A stretch of DNA of 64,000 nucleotides from positions 62,001 to 126,000 of the forward strand of contig NZ_BMJH01000002.1 in NCBI RefSeq assembly GCF_014643175.1. The letters are read 5' to 3'. The number at the start of each line of letters is the position of its first letter. The first letter of the stretch is position 1. This DNA comes from Hoyosella rhizosphaerae. GTDB lineage: Bacteria > Actinomycetota > Actinomycetes > Mycobacteriales > Mycobacteriaceae. Position numbers and translations under genes: made by a program. The notes beneath the pieces are model-generated. The model made no database searches. It had not been told where the DNA came from and saw only the letters and a program-made list of their open reading frames with translations. Below, piece after piece: positions 45,460 through 53,338 of this stretch.

Positions 45460-45881
45460 CTACCGGCGGCAGCGTCCTGCGTGGCTCGTTCGATTGTGTC
45501 GCGCTCAGATGTGGTTAATTCATCCCACTGAGCCAACTCGTCCGCATTGAGGTGCATGCGATCGTCGTCAAAGGTGGCGTTCCACTCCTCAACCCAATCG
45601 GTGGGGTCGCGCATGTATTGAAGGAATTCATCCGCAACTTCGGTCCGATTGACCGGGCCTAAACCTTCCTGGTCGTGCACAATCTGCATCTCTGCCAGCG
45701 ACTGATTCAGATCAGCGCACACTTGGTTGTAAAGCGACTGCTGCTCCAATGAAGCTTCAACGGAGCCTTCATCATTGTTATCTGATGAGCAAGCCGCGAC
45801 GAACGACACCGCAACCATTCCTGCGACGAGGCGCGTTAAGAGTTTTAACGTCATAGCCGGTTGTATCGACGCTGAATCCAT
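45453..45881 (-). CDS. Small lipoprotein of unknown function
   Basis: 142 residues from the ATG at 45881 (AAGGTGGGA upstream). Lipobox SFVAAC (Cys about 30). The mature part is acidic and helical with two further cysteines (VCADLN and the C-terminal GRC). Coupled to the downstream membrane-protein gene, so the two may form a small envelope complex. No family recognised. Confidence 0.75.
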   Translation of the reverse strand: MDSASIQPAMTLKLLTRLVAGMVAVSFVAACSSDNNDEGSVEASLEQQSLYNQVCADLNQSLAEMQIVHDQEGLGPVNRTEVADEFLQYMRDPTDWVEEWNATFDDDRMHLNADELAQWDELTTSERDTIERATQDAAAGRC

Positions 45882-46056
45882 GAATACCGTCCCACCTTGC
45901 CTATTGCGCGATACCGCAATTGTCGACGAACCGCACAATCTGCGCCAGGGATTGCTGACACGTTGCAGAGTCGTTGTGCAACACAGAGAGAATCATCGAG
46001 CTACGTGTGAGATTCTTACGTGTCGAACACGTTGTCTAACACAGTGAGGTGTCTGC

Positions 46057-47613
46057 GTGAACCGTCGCCAGTTGCTCCGTCTCGGAGGTGGCGCGCTCGT
46101 AGTCGGCGCGGCCGCCGGCCTCACCGCCGTCACAACGCGAACTGCCTCGCAGGCGTCAAACCAACTTCCAGGACTTGTTCGTTCCGACAGGCCACTTCCG
46201 TCGCGTTTCGTTGTTCCACTGCCGCAGCCCCAGCAACGTGTGGGGCCCGTTGTTCAATTCACACAACGTATTGGTGAGCAGGAAATCATCCCGGGTATGC
46301 GTACACGAATCACAGGCTTTGATGGCGTTTTTCCGGGCCCCACGATTCGTGCACACCGCGGCAATCCCGTCAGCGTGCAGGTGCGCAACGACCTCGACAT
46401 TGGCACTGTCATGCACCTTCACGGTGGACAAACACCACCCGAGCACGATGGATATCCCACCGACCTGCTTCTCCCGGCATCGGGCTCTGTACGTGGACCT
46501 ACGATGCCCGGCGCGACGACCGTGCACCAACGCAGCTACGAGTATCCGATGCAACAGCGCGCTGCAACCTTGTGGTACCACGACCACGCCATGGACTTCA
46601 CTGGCCCCAACGTCTACGCAGGTCTCGCTGGTGCGTACATCGTCAGTGACGACGAGGAACGCGCTCTTCCCCTGCCGGAAGGGGACCGCGACCTCGAACT
46701 ACTTCTCGCTGATCGTGCATTCGACGGCGATGCACAGTTCAAATACCCGGCGCTATCACCGGAACAGCGCTTCCCTGGTGTGGAAGCGCTATACCTTGCG
46801 GGTGTGCTGGGAGACGTAATTCTTGTCAACGGGGCGCCCTGGCCCACGCACGAAGTGTCGCAAACGAGATACCGATTGCGGTGGATCAACGCATCCAACG
46901 CGCGGTCATACCGAATAGAACTGCACCCCGGTGGCGAGTTCACGCAAATCGGGAGCGATGCCGGATTGCTCGAACATCCGCTTCCTCGCCACGACATCAC
47001 CGTTGCCCCAGGCGAACGAGTCGACTCAATACTCGACTTTTCGCAGTATCCGGTGGGCACGAAGGTGACCGTGCGCAACACGTATGGGGTCGGCAGCACC
47101 GACGCCATCATGCAATTCCACGTTGTTCGTCAGGAGCGGGACGAGACGAACATTCCGCAACGGCTCAGCACGATAGAAAAGTTCCGCCGCGAAGATGCAG
47201 TGCGGACCCGGGACTTTTTCTTCGCACTCCAGTTTGGTGCGGGTCATGGCCACGGTGCGCCACGGTCGAGCGGAGGCGGTTTCATTCCTCACCGGTGGAC
47301 GATCAACGGACTGCCATTCGACACTGAGCGTGACTGGGCACGACCACGGTGGGGAGACATCGAAATTTGGCGTTTCACCGGGGTAGCCGGCCACCCCATT
47401 CACGTTCATCTTGCCCATGCCCAGGTACTGTCTCGCAACCGCGGTGCGCCGCGACCGTCCGACGTCGGGTTGAAAGACACAGTGGATCTTGGTCCGTTGG
47501 AAACGACAGAACTGATTATGCGGTTCGATACCTACCGAGGCCGCTACGTCATGCACTGTCACAACCTCGAACATGAGGATATGGCGATGATGGCAAACTT
47601 CACCATCGTTTAA
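46057..47613 (+). CDS. Tat-exported multicopper oxidase
   Basis: 518 residues. The N-terminus MNRRQLLRLGGGALVVGAA is a twin-arginine signal. Three cupredoxin domains follow with all four copper-binding blocks: HLHGGQTPP, WYHDHAMD, HPIHVHLAHAQ and HCHNLEHEDMAMM, which gives both the type 1 site (Cys, with Met as axial ligand) and the trinuclear cluster. The arrangement is that of CotA/bilirubin-oxidase/CueO relatives. It oxidises phenols, metals such as Cu(I) or Mn(II), or pigments outside the membrane with O2. GTG start with GAGGTG. No copper-regulator gene is adjacent. Confidence 0.93.
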   Translation: MNRRQLLRLGGGALVVGAAAGLTAVTTRTASQASNQLPGLVRSDRPLPSRFVVPLPQPQQRVGPVVQFTQRIGEQEIIPGMRTRITGFDGVFPGPTIRAHRGNPVSVQVRNDLDIGTVMHLHGGQTPPEHDGYPTDLLLPASGSVRGPTMPGATTVHQRSYEYPMQQRAATLWYHDHAMDFTGPNVYAGLAGAYIVSDDEERALPLPEGDRDLELLLADRAFDGDAQFKYPALSPEQRFPGVEALYLAGVLGDVILVNGAPWPTHEVSQTRYRLRWINASNARSYRIELHPGGEFTQIGSDAGLLEHPLPRHDITVAPGERVDSILDFSQYPVGTKVTVRNTYGVGSTDAIMQFHVVRQERDETNIPQRLSTIEKFRREDAVRTRDFFFALQFGAGHGHGAPRSSGGGFIPHRWTINGLPFDTERDWARPRWGDIEIWRFTGVAGHPIHVHLAHAQVLSRNRGAPRPSDVGLKDTVDLGPLETTELIMRFDTYRGRYVMHCHNLEHEDMAMMANFTIV

Positions 47614-47623
47614 TTTGGGCCCG

Positions 47624-48265
47624 TCAGGTTGCCGGTTGGCGTAGCGAATCGAAATGGATGGCTTCGTCGAGGGGGCGCCGTGAACGCCAGCCGAATCGTT
47701 CGAGATCAGGAGTTTGTTGGAACTCGGCGACGGGGCCGACACACAACCACGCGATGGGGCGCACGGGTGGTGTAGCGCCAATGAAGTCGGCGAGGAAGGG
47801 CTCGTCATAAAAGGACACCCATCCCACGCCGATTCCTTCGGCGGTCGCTGCGAGCCACAGGTTCTGAATGGCGAGGACGGCCGAGAACAGACCAGTGTCT
47901 TCGACGGTGTGCCGCCCGAGAACGTGCGAGCCGCCGCGGGTGGGGTCGTACGTCACGACGATTCCAGTTCGACTTTCGCGGATCCCCTCAACTTTGATGT
48001 TCGCGAATACCTTCTGTTGGTCGGCTGGGAGCGATTGCGCAAAGGCGTCCCGACGTTGCGCGACGTGTGTTGCGAATCGTTCGAGGCGGTGAGGGTCTTG
48101 GATGACGACAAAATCCCACGGTTGGGTGTTGCCCACGCTTGGTGCGCTGTGTGCGGCGTTAAGAACTTTTCGAAGTGTTTCATCGGCGATCGTTGAGCCG
48201 TTGAATTCTGCGCGAACGTCGCGGCGCATGCGGATGGCGTCGTAGAGGGGGAGTGGGGTCGACAT
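47624..48265 (-). CDS. bluB: 5,6-dimethylbenzimidazole synthase (BluB)
   Basis: 213 residues from the ATG at 48265. Nitroreductase fold with BluB marks: MRRDVRAEF near the N-terminus, SAPSVGNTQPWDFVVI, LGRHTVEDTGLFSAVLAIQN and AEGIGVGWVSFYD. BluB splits reduced FMN with oxygen to give the lower ligand of vitamin B12. No other cobalamin gene is in the window, so the rest of the pathway, if present, is elsewhere. It converges on the multicopper-oxidase gene with 10 bp between stops. Confidence 0.85.
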   Translation of the reverse strand: MSTPLPLYDAIRMRRDVRAEFNGSTIADETLRKVLNAAHSAPSVGNTQPWDFVVIQDPHRLERFATHVAQRRDAFAQSLPADQQKVFANIKVEGIRESRTGIVVTYDPTRGGSHVLGRHTVEDTGLFSAVLAIQNLWLAATAEGIGVGWVSFYDEPFLADFIGATPPVRPIAWLCVGPVAEFQQTPDLERFGWRSRRPLDEAIHFDSLRQPAT

Positions 48266-48536
48266 GGGGTCTATTCGATCATGCTTTTTGGCGGCAGTTG
48301 ATGTCGGCCACGTCGCGGGGAGGTCACGAATTGGCATGACTGTGGGGTGTCGGTGACCACATCGATGCGCAAGGCCTCAACCTAAAGTGCAGGTAGAGAC
48401 AAACTTCTGTTTTCGCAGCTCAGGGTCGCGCCTGAGATCACACTAGTTAACTTCTATAACAATGCAACACTGGTGTCACACAGCTTGGAATTCCAGGCCG
48501 TCACAGCCCACCCAAAGGTGGAACGAAGGGAGAACC

Positions 48537-49157
48537 ATGAAGGCTCAGCGGATTTTCACTCAAGGACTCGTTGCTACTTCAGCAGCAGCCGCGCTCACAG
48601 TTGGTGCAACCGGAATCGCCCAGTCCGCCGTTATCACCAACGCGCCAGAGGTCATCTCTGCAGTCGTCCTTGATCCCGAGGGCAACACGCAGGTAGAGCC
48701 AGAAGCCTTGATTCTGACCCCCGCTGACAACAACAACGCGGTCAACTTCATTACGTGGCTTGTGTGGAACGACCAGATTGCCGTCGGCACCGGTGTCGAA
48801 CAGGTCAACACCTGCGAACCGACCTGCGCTGAAGGCGTCATCGTCAACAAGCCAGTCGTGATCGTCCTTGACGGCGTCGAGGGCGTCGAAGACAGCGACG
48901 ATCAGTACTTCACCGAAGTTCGAATCTCCGGCGTAGACGGCGAACGTAGCCTCGACCTGACTACGGTCACCATCCTGCCAATTCCGGCAGCTGAGGAAGA
49001 CGAAGACGGTGTCGTAGACGACGAAGCTAACCCAGTTGTCGACGCTCCCGAAGAGGAAGAAGACGCGGAAGAGCTTCCAGAGGTCGATGAAGATGATGCC
49101 GACGCAGTCGCCGAAATCGCAGCGGCACTAGCTAAGGCAGTCGCAGAAACCGACTGA
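48537..49157 (+). CDS. Secreted protein with acidic tail, unknown function
   Basis: 206 residues from the ATG at 48537 (GGAG upstream). Signal peptide 1-30 (AAALTVGATGIAQSA-VI). The mature domain of about 100 residues is beta-rich with two cysteines close together (NTCEPTCAEG). The C-terminal 60 residues are extremely acidic (EEEEDAEELPEVDEDDADA) and end in an Ala-rich helix. The tail could bind calcium or another cation, or keep the protein off the wall polymers. A clear terminator follows. No family recognised. Confidence 0.75.
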   Translation: MKAQRIFTQGLVATSAAAALTVGATGIAQSAVITNAPEVISAVVLDPEGNTQVEPEALILTPADNNNAVNFITWLVWNDQIAVGTGVEQVNTCEPTCAEGVIVNKPVVIVLDGVEGVEDSDDQYFTEVRISGVDGERSLDLTTVTILPIPAAEEDEDGVVDDEANPVVDAPEEEEDAEELPEVDEDDADAVAEIAAALAKAVAETD

Positions 49158-49173
49158 TAGAACATAGCGCGCG

Positions 49174-49206
49174 AATGCCCGGTCAGCACCACGGCCGGGC
49201 ATTTTT
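49174..49206 (+). terminator. Rho-independent terminator
   Basis: AATGCCCGG - 12 nt - CCGGGCATT followed by TTT, 16 bp after the stop of the acidic secreted protein gene. Confidence 0.85.
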
Positions 49207-49225
49207 GCATGTTTGGGGTGCGGCA

Positions 49226-49272
49226 ACTTGTGGCGAGTTTTGTACATCTGGTGTGCGGAATTCGCCACAAGT
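49226..49272. repeat. 47-bp palindromic element, copy 2
   Basis: Arms ACTTGTGGCGA and its exact complement flank a 25-bp centre. Total length is the same as copy 1 (1651-1697), and the centres share several bases. It lies between a terminator and the end of the tetR gene, so it is not in promoter position. Confidence 0.7.
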
Positions 49273-49287
49273 TTGCGATGCGCGGAA

Positions 49288-49863
49288 TTACGCGCGAATG
49301 AGAACAGCGGTAATCAGGCCGGTGATCGTGGGGTGCAGCTCGGAGAGGCTGGGGAGCGCGTCGGCTTCAGCTGCTTCAAGGATGAGTTCGCTGATCCCGC
49401 CTACGATTGCGGTCGCGGTGGGTAGTGCGAGCGGCGTGAGGTGGGGGTTGCGTTCGCTGCCGCGCTGGGAAAGTTGCTGGAGAAGGTCGGAGAGTGAGCG
49501 TTGCGTTTGGCGGCGGGCTTGACGGGCTTCGGCGCCTGCTGCCTGCATTTCCATGAAGTGGGTCTTGGTGTGTGCGGGTTGGGCTTGGAGCGTGGCCAGC
49601 AGGGTCGTGACTGTGTTGATGATTCGCTCTTCTGACGTTTCGCCCTTGAGTGAGGCTTCCGTCAGCGTGTCAACGAGCGCTGTGCTGAATTCGTGGTGGC
49701 AGGCCAGCAGGCATTCTTCCTTGTCGGCAAAGTGCTCGTAAAAAGTGCGCCTAGATACGTGTGCGTGGGCGACGATGTCGGCGATCGTGGTGGCTGAGTA
49801 GCCCTTGGTGGCGACAGTGATGGCTAGTCCGTCGAGCAATTTTGTGCGTGCGTTGTTGGCCAT
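49288..49863 (-). CDS. TetR-family regulator of the 50-55 kb lipid operon
   Basis: 191 residues from the ATG at 49863. HTH region LAITVATKGYSATTIADIVAHAHVS..TFYEHFADKEECL is a canonical TetR N-terminus. The C-terminal ligand domain is helical. It is divergent from four lipid genes, and the region between contains three copies of the palindrome GGTAC-N6-GTACC, one 25 bp from its own start, which indicates self-control and control of the operon. A fatty acyl-CoA or fatty acid as ligand is plausible given the target genes. Confidence 0.9.
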   Translation of the reverse strand: MANNARTKLLDGLAITVATKGYSATTIADIVAHAHVSRRTFYEHFADKEECLLACHHEFSTALVDTLTEASLKGETSEERIINTVTTLLATLQAQPAHTKTHFMEMQAAGAEARQARRQTQRSLSDLLQQLSQRGSERNPHLTPLALPTATAIVGGISELILEAAEADALPSLSELHPTITGLITAVLIRA

Positions 49864-49887
49864 GGTGCCTTCCAGTCGCGGCGCGGT

Positions 49888-49903
49888 GGTACTTGTCGGT
49901 ACC
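49888..49903. promoter_or_regulatory. TetR operator, copy 1 (GGTAC-N6-GTACC)
   Basis: Perfect five-base arms around TTGTCG, 25 bp upstream of the tetR ATG, where it would cover the tetR transcript start or promoter. Confidence 0.7.
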
Positions 49904-50011
49904 CAGTCTAGCGGTTTGTTGCTGATGCAACTTCTTGAATCCAAGATCAACCAGCAGAAAAATTGCGCCTACCTGCATAAATGCGACTGTGACAAACACC
50001 ACTTGTCAAAC

Positions 50012-50027
50012 GGTACTGTGTCGTACC
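50012..50027. promoter_or_regulatory. TetR operator, copy 2 (GGTAC-N6-GTACC)
   Basis: Same arms around TGTGTC. Its centre is exactly 32 bp from the centre of copy 3, about three helical turns, so two dimers would bind the same DNA face. Confidence 0.75.
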
Positions 50028-50043
50028 ATACTTAGGCCAACGC

Positions 50044-50059
50044 GGTACGCAGCAGTACC
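50044..50059. promoter_or_regulatory. TetR operator, copy 3 (GGTAC-N6-GTACC)
   Basis: Same arms around GCAGCA, 77 bp upstream of the first lipid-operon gene. Confidence 0.75.
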
Positions 50060-50136
50060 ACTGATCTTGGGGCCACGGTCGTCCCCTCAAAACCCTCACG
50101 AACATCACCCCTCACGCACATCCCAAGGAGCACCCC

Positions 50137-51249
50137 ATGGCTACCATCGCCCCCTCTGCATTCCTCAGCTTCACCAACCCCGTCGGCTCGCTCACTCAAA
50201 CCTGGAGCGAACTCCCCATCAGCGGTCTCACCACCGAAACATTTGCCTCCAAGACTCGGGCTGCCAAAACCATGGCGACGAAAACTCTCGCCAACGCAAA
50301 CTTCCGCAGCGACGGCAAACCACTAGCTGGTCGCCGAATCGTCATCACCGGCGGCTCATCAGGCATCGGCGCAGCCACTGCGCACAAGGTTGCAGAAGCC
50401 GGCGGCACCGCAATCCTCGTCGCCCGCAGCCTCGACAAACTCACCGAAGTACGTGACGAGATCGTCGCAGCTGGCGGCGAAGTATTCATCTACACCTGCG
50501 ACGTCACCGACGAAGACGCAGTCGAAGAACTCATCAACACACTCACCAGCGAACACGACAGCATCGACATGCTCGTCAACAACGCAGGCCGCTCCATTCG
50601 CCGCTCAGTCAAACTGTCCTACGACCGGTTCCACGACTTCGAGCGCACAATGTCGCTCAACTACTTCGCAGCGGTGCGGCTCATCCTCGGACTACTTCCG
50701 CACATGTCCAACAACGGATTCGGCCACATCGTCAACATCTCGTCGATCGGCGTCCAAACCAATACCCCGCGCTTCTCCGCGTACGTCGCCTCAAAATCAG
50801 CGCTCGATGCGTTCAGCAGGGTAGTGGCAGGCGAAACAGTCGGTGAAGGAGTCACATTCACCACAATCCACATGCCGCTTGTGCGCACCCCCATGATCGC
50901 ACCGACATCCATGTACGACGCCTTCCCAACGCTCTCGCCAGACGAGGCCGCTGACATGGTGGTTCGCGCACTTGTGAAGCGCCCCAAAGAAATCGCCACC
51001 CCTTTGGGAACATTCGGCGAGGTGCTGTACACATTCGCACCAAGCGTGGTCGACCGCATCATGCACCAGGCATACAAAGTCTTCCCTGACTCTCTCGCAG
51101 CAAAAGGTGGACCCACGACTGAAGCCAACGATCGTGGCCTTACGCGCAGCGGAGAGTTCCTCGCAAAAGCCTCCATCATCGTCCAAGACCAGCCACTATC
51201 CCGCGCGGCTAAGACGATGATGCGCCTGCTTCCCGGCATCCACTGGTGA
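50137..51249 (+). CDS. Short-chain dehydrogenase, fatty acyl-CoA-reductase-like
   Basis: 370 residues. An unusual N-terminus of about 65 residues (Ala/Thr/Lys-rich) precedes the Rossmann unit: ITGGSSGIGAATA, NNAGRS, MSLNYFAAVRLILGLLPHM, NISS and the YxxxK in YVASK. The block around the NNAG and 'NYFAAVRLI' resembles the C-terminal SDR half of mycobacterial fatty acyl-CoA reductases (Rv3391 type). The C-terminal 100 residues form an extra helical segment. It probably reduces a long-chain acyl or aldehyde with NADPH. First gene of the TetR-controlled operon. Confidence 0.85.
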   Translation: MATIAPSAFLSFTNPVGSLTQTWSELPISGLTTETFASKTRAAKTMATKTLANANFRSDGKPLAGRRIVITGGSSGIGAATAHKVAEAGGTAILVARSLDKLTEVRDEIVAAGGEVFIYTCDVTDEDAVEELINTLTSEHDSIDMLVNNAGRSIRRSVKLSYDRFHDFERTMSLNYFAAVRLILGLLPHMSNNGFGHIVNISSIGVQTNTPRFSAYVASKSALDAFSRVVAGETVGEGVTFTTIHMPLVRTPMIAPTSMYDAFPTLSPDEAADMVVRALVKRPKEIATPLGTFGEVLYTFAPSVVDRIMHQAYKVFPDSLAAKGGPTTEANDRGLTRSGEFLAKASIIVQDQPLSRAAKTMMRLLPGIHW

Positions 51250-51302
51250 CACGCACCCACTCTGCCGCCACACACCTCAACTACCCAAGGACACAATCCG
51301 CT

Positions 51303-52133
51303 ATGAAAAATGTCGAATCCAAAAAAGTTCTGATCACCGGCGCAGCGATGGGCATGGGAAAGCTCTATGCCCAACTCGCGGTACAAGAAAAGGCCGCCAC
51401 AGTAGTGCTGTGGGACATCAACGACACCGCACTCGCTGAAACAGTGGCGGAACTTACCGCAGCCGGCGGAAATGTTGTTCCCTACATCGTCGACGTCTCC
51501 AACCAGCAAGCAATCGAAGAAGCAGCAGCCCGAGTTCGGGCCGACGTCGGTGACATCGACGTGCTCTTCAACAACGCCGGAGTCGTTCGGGGCAACGCTT
51601 ACTTCTGGGAAACTGACAACAACAAAGACACCGCCTTCACCATGAAAATCAATGCCCTCGCGCCGATGTTTATCGCTCGCGAGTTCCTGCCAGGCATGAT
51701 CGCTGCCGACGGTGAATGCCGCGTCATCAACATTTCGTCAGCCGCAGGTCTCACCGCAAACCCACGGATGGCGTCGTACTGCGGATCCAAATGGGCCGCT
51801 GTCGGGTGGTCAGACTCCGTGCGCCTCGAACTTGAACAAGCTGGCCACTCCCACGTCAAAGTCACTACAGTCTGCCCGTACTACATCAGTACCGGCATGT
51901 TCGATGGTGCTAAGTCCGCACCGTTGCTTCCCATCCTCGAACCCGAAGCAGTAGTGGGTGAAGTGTGGAAGCAGATGAAGAAGGGTGCCCCGTTCGTGAT
52001 CATGCCGAAGACGGTGCTCCTCAGCGAAGCATTCAAGGGTCTCCTGCCCACGGGCGTTCGCGACTTCGTTGCAGGACGAGTCCTCGGGGTTTACAAGACG
52101 ATGGAAGATTTCACCGGTCGCCCCACCCACTAG
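51303..52133 (+). CDS. Short-chain dehydrogenase (SDR)
   Basis: 276 residues from the ATG at 51303. ITGAAMGMGK (cofactor loop), WDINDTALAETV (an acidic residue favouring NAD), NNAGVV, NISSAAG and YCGSK. It resembles long-chain alcohol or retinol dehydrogenases of the mymA-type loci. The C-terminal region (KTVLLSEAFKGLLP) may contact membrane. It likely interconverts a fatty alcohol and aldehyde with the adjacent reductase. Confidence 0.85.
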   Translation: MKNVESKKVLITGAAMGMGKLYAQLAVQEKAATVVLWDINDTALAETVAELTAAGGNVVPYIVDVSNQQAIEEAAARVRADVGDIDVLFNNAGVVRGNAYFWETDNNKDTAFTMKINALAPMFIAREFLPGMIAADGECRVINISSAAGLTANPRMASYCGSKWAAVGWSDSVRLELEQAGHSHVKVTTVCPYYISTGMFDGAKSAPLLPILEPEAVVGEVWKQMKKGAPFVIMPKTVLLSEAFKGLLPTGVRDFVAGRVLGVYKTMEDFTGRPTH

Positions 52134-52168
52134 CCCTCCGTTCATCACCAACTTCACCAGGATTACCC

Positions 52169-53338
52169 ATGGCTGTTTTGACACCACTTTCCCCGGCGCG
52201 GATACCCCTTGCCGCTGCAAACCTGAGTCACAAGGCGCTGTACCACGGCGTCGCAGACCTTCGCCCGATGCCCCGGACGCTCATTGACGCTGGCCCACAG
52301 CGGCAGGTCTACCGCTACCTGCCTGCGCAGCCAGGCACGGAATCGACCGACGCTCCCGTTCTCCTCGTCCCACCACTTGCCGTTCCTGATTCGTGCTTTG
52401 ATCTGCGCCGTGGGTGCAGCGTGGCAGAGCACCTAGTCGAGCAGGGGCGACGCACGTATGTGGTGGATTACGGGCAAATCTCCTTTGCGCAGCGCAACCT
52501 CGGATTAGAGCACTGGATCCACAATGTCCTGCCCAAGGCGATTCACGCGGCAAGTATTGATGCGGGAGGTGCGCCCGTACACCTGGTCAGTTGGAGCCTC
52601 GGCGGCATATTCTGTCTGCTCACCGCAGCCGACCTCCCCACGCTGCCCATCGCGTCGATCACCACAATCGGCACACCCGTAGATTTTGCGGCAGTACCTA
52701 TCGTGGCGCCCGCACGCCCCGTTGTAGCGCTCACCCGCGGAGCGATTCTGACGAATGCCGCCCGCATGCTCGGTGGAGCGCCACGCCCATTCGTCAAGCG
52801 AGCCTTCCAACTCACGAGCCTCACCAAGAACATCACCAAGCCATTCACGATGCTCGCCCGCCTCGATGACACTGAATATTTGGCGCAACTTGAAGCGGTC
52901 GACGCATTCACTGAGCACATGACGGCCTACCCCGGCCGTGCATTCTCGCAGCTATACCAACTGGTCTTCCGCGCGAACCAGCTCGCCAAAGGCCATATTG
53001 ACTTAGGCGACCGGTGTATCGACCTCGCCCGCATCCGGGTTCCTGTCCTAGTCGTTGCAGGAACCGGCGATGCCATAGCTCCGCAGAAGGCAGTGCGCCC
53101 GCTTGTGGATCTGCTGACCTCGGCACCGTATGTGCGATACGAAACCGCACCGGGGGGCCACCTCGGGGTGCTCACTGGCCGCGCCGCTCGAACCACGACG
53201 TGGGCGACACTTGCGCACTTCTTCGACCAGGTCGACGAAATTCGGTCACTGCGCTTCGACCGTAACCCCACACTCTCTCAACTCAAAGACGCGATCCGCG
53301 CCATTACAGAATCCCCAAAGGAGACGTCCCATGCGTGA
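52169..53338 (+). CDS. Alpha/beta-hydrolase with PHA-synthase-like fold
   Basis: 389 residues from the ATG at 52169. PVLLVPPLAVPDSCFDLRRG, then GRRTYVVDYG, the nucleophile in VSWSLGGIF, VPVLVVAGTGDAIAP (acid) and PGGHLGVL (His). The layout is that of class III PHA-synthase relatives, but the nucleophile is Ser rather than Cys, so a lipase or acyl-transfer role is more likely than polyester synthesis. M. tuberculosis Rv1683 joins a related domain to an acyl-CoA synthetase; here the two are adjacent, with an 8-bp overlap. Confidence 0.82.
   Translation: MAVLTPLSPARIPLAAANLSHKALYHGVADLRPMPRTLIDAGPQRQVYRYLPAQPGTESTDAPVLLVPPLAVPDSCFDLRRGCSVAEHLVEQGRRTYVVDYGQISFAQRNLGLEHWIHNVLPKAIHAASIDAGGAPVHLVSWSLGGIFCLLTAADLPTLPIASITTIGTPVDFAAVPIVAPARPVVALTRGAILTNAARMLGGAPRPFVKRAFQLTSLTKNITKPFTMLARLDDTEYLAQLEAVDAFTEHMTAYPGRAFSQLYQLVFRANQLAKGHIDLGDRCIDLARIRVPVLVVAGTGDAIAPQKAVRPLVDLLTSAPYVRYETAPGGHLGVLTGRAARTTTWATLAHFFDQVDEIRSLRFDRNPTLSQLKDAIRAITESPKETSHA

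Noticed and set aside
52169-53338. Naming the hydrolase a PHA synthase
   Set aside because: The nucleophile is Ser in SWSLGG, not the Cys of PHA synthases, and no phasin or phaA/phaB genes are nearby.
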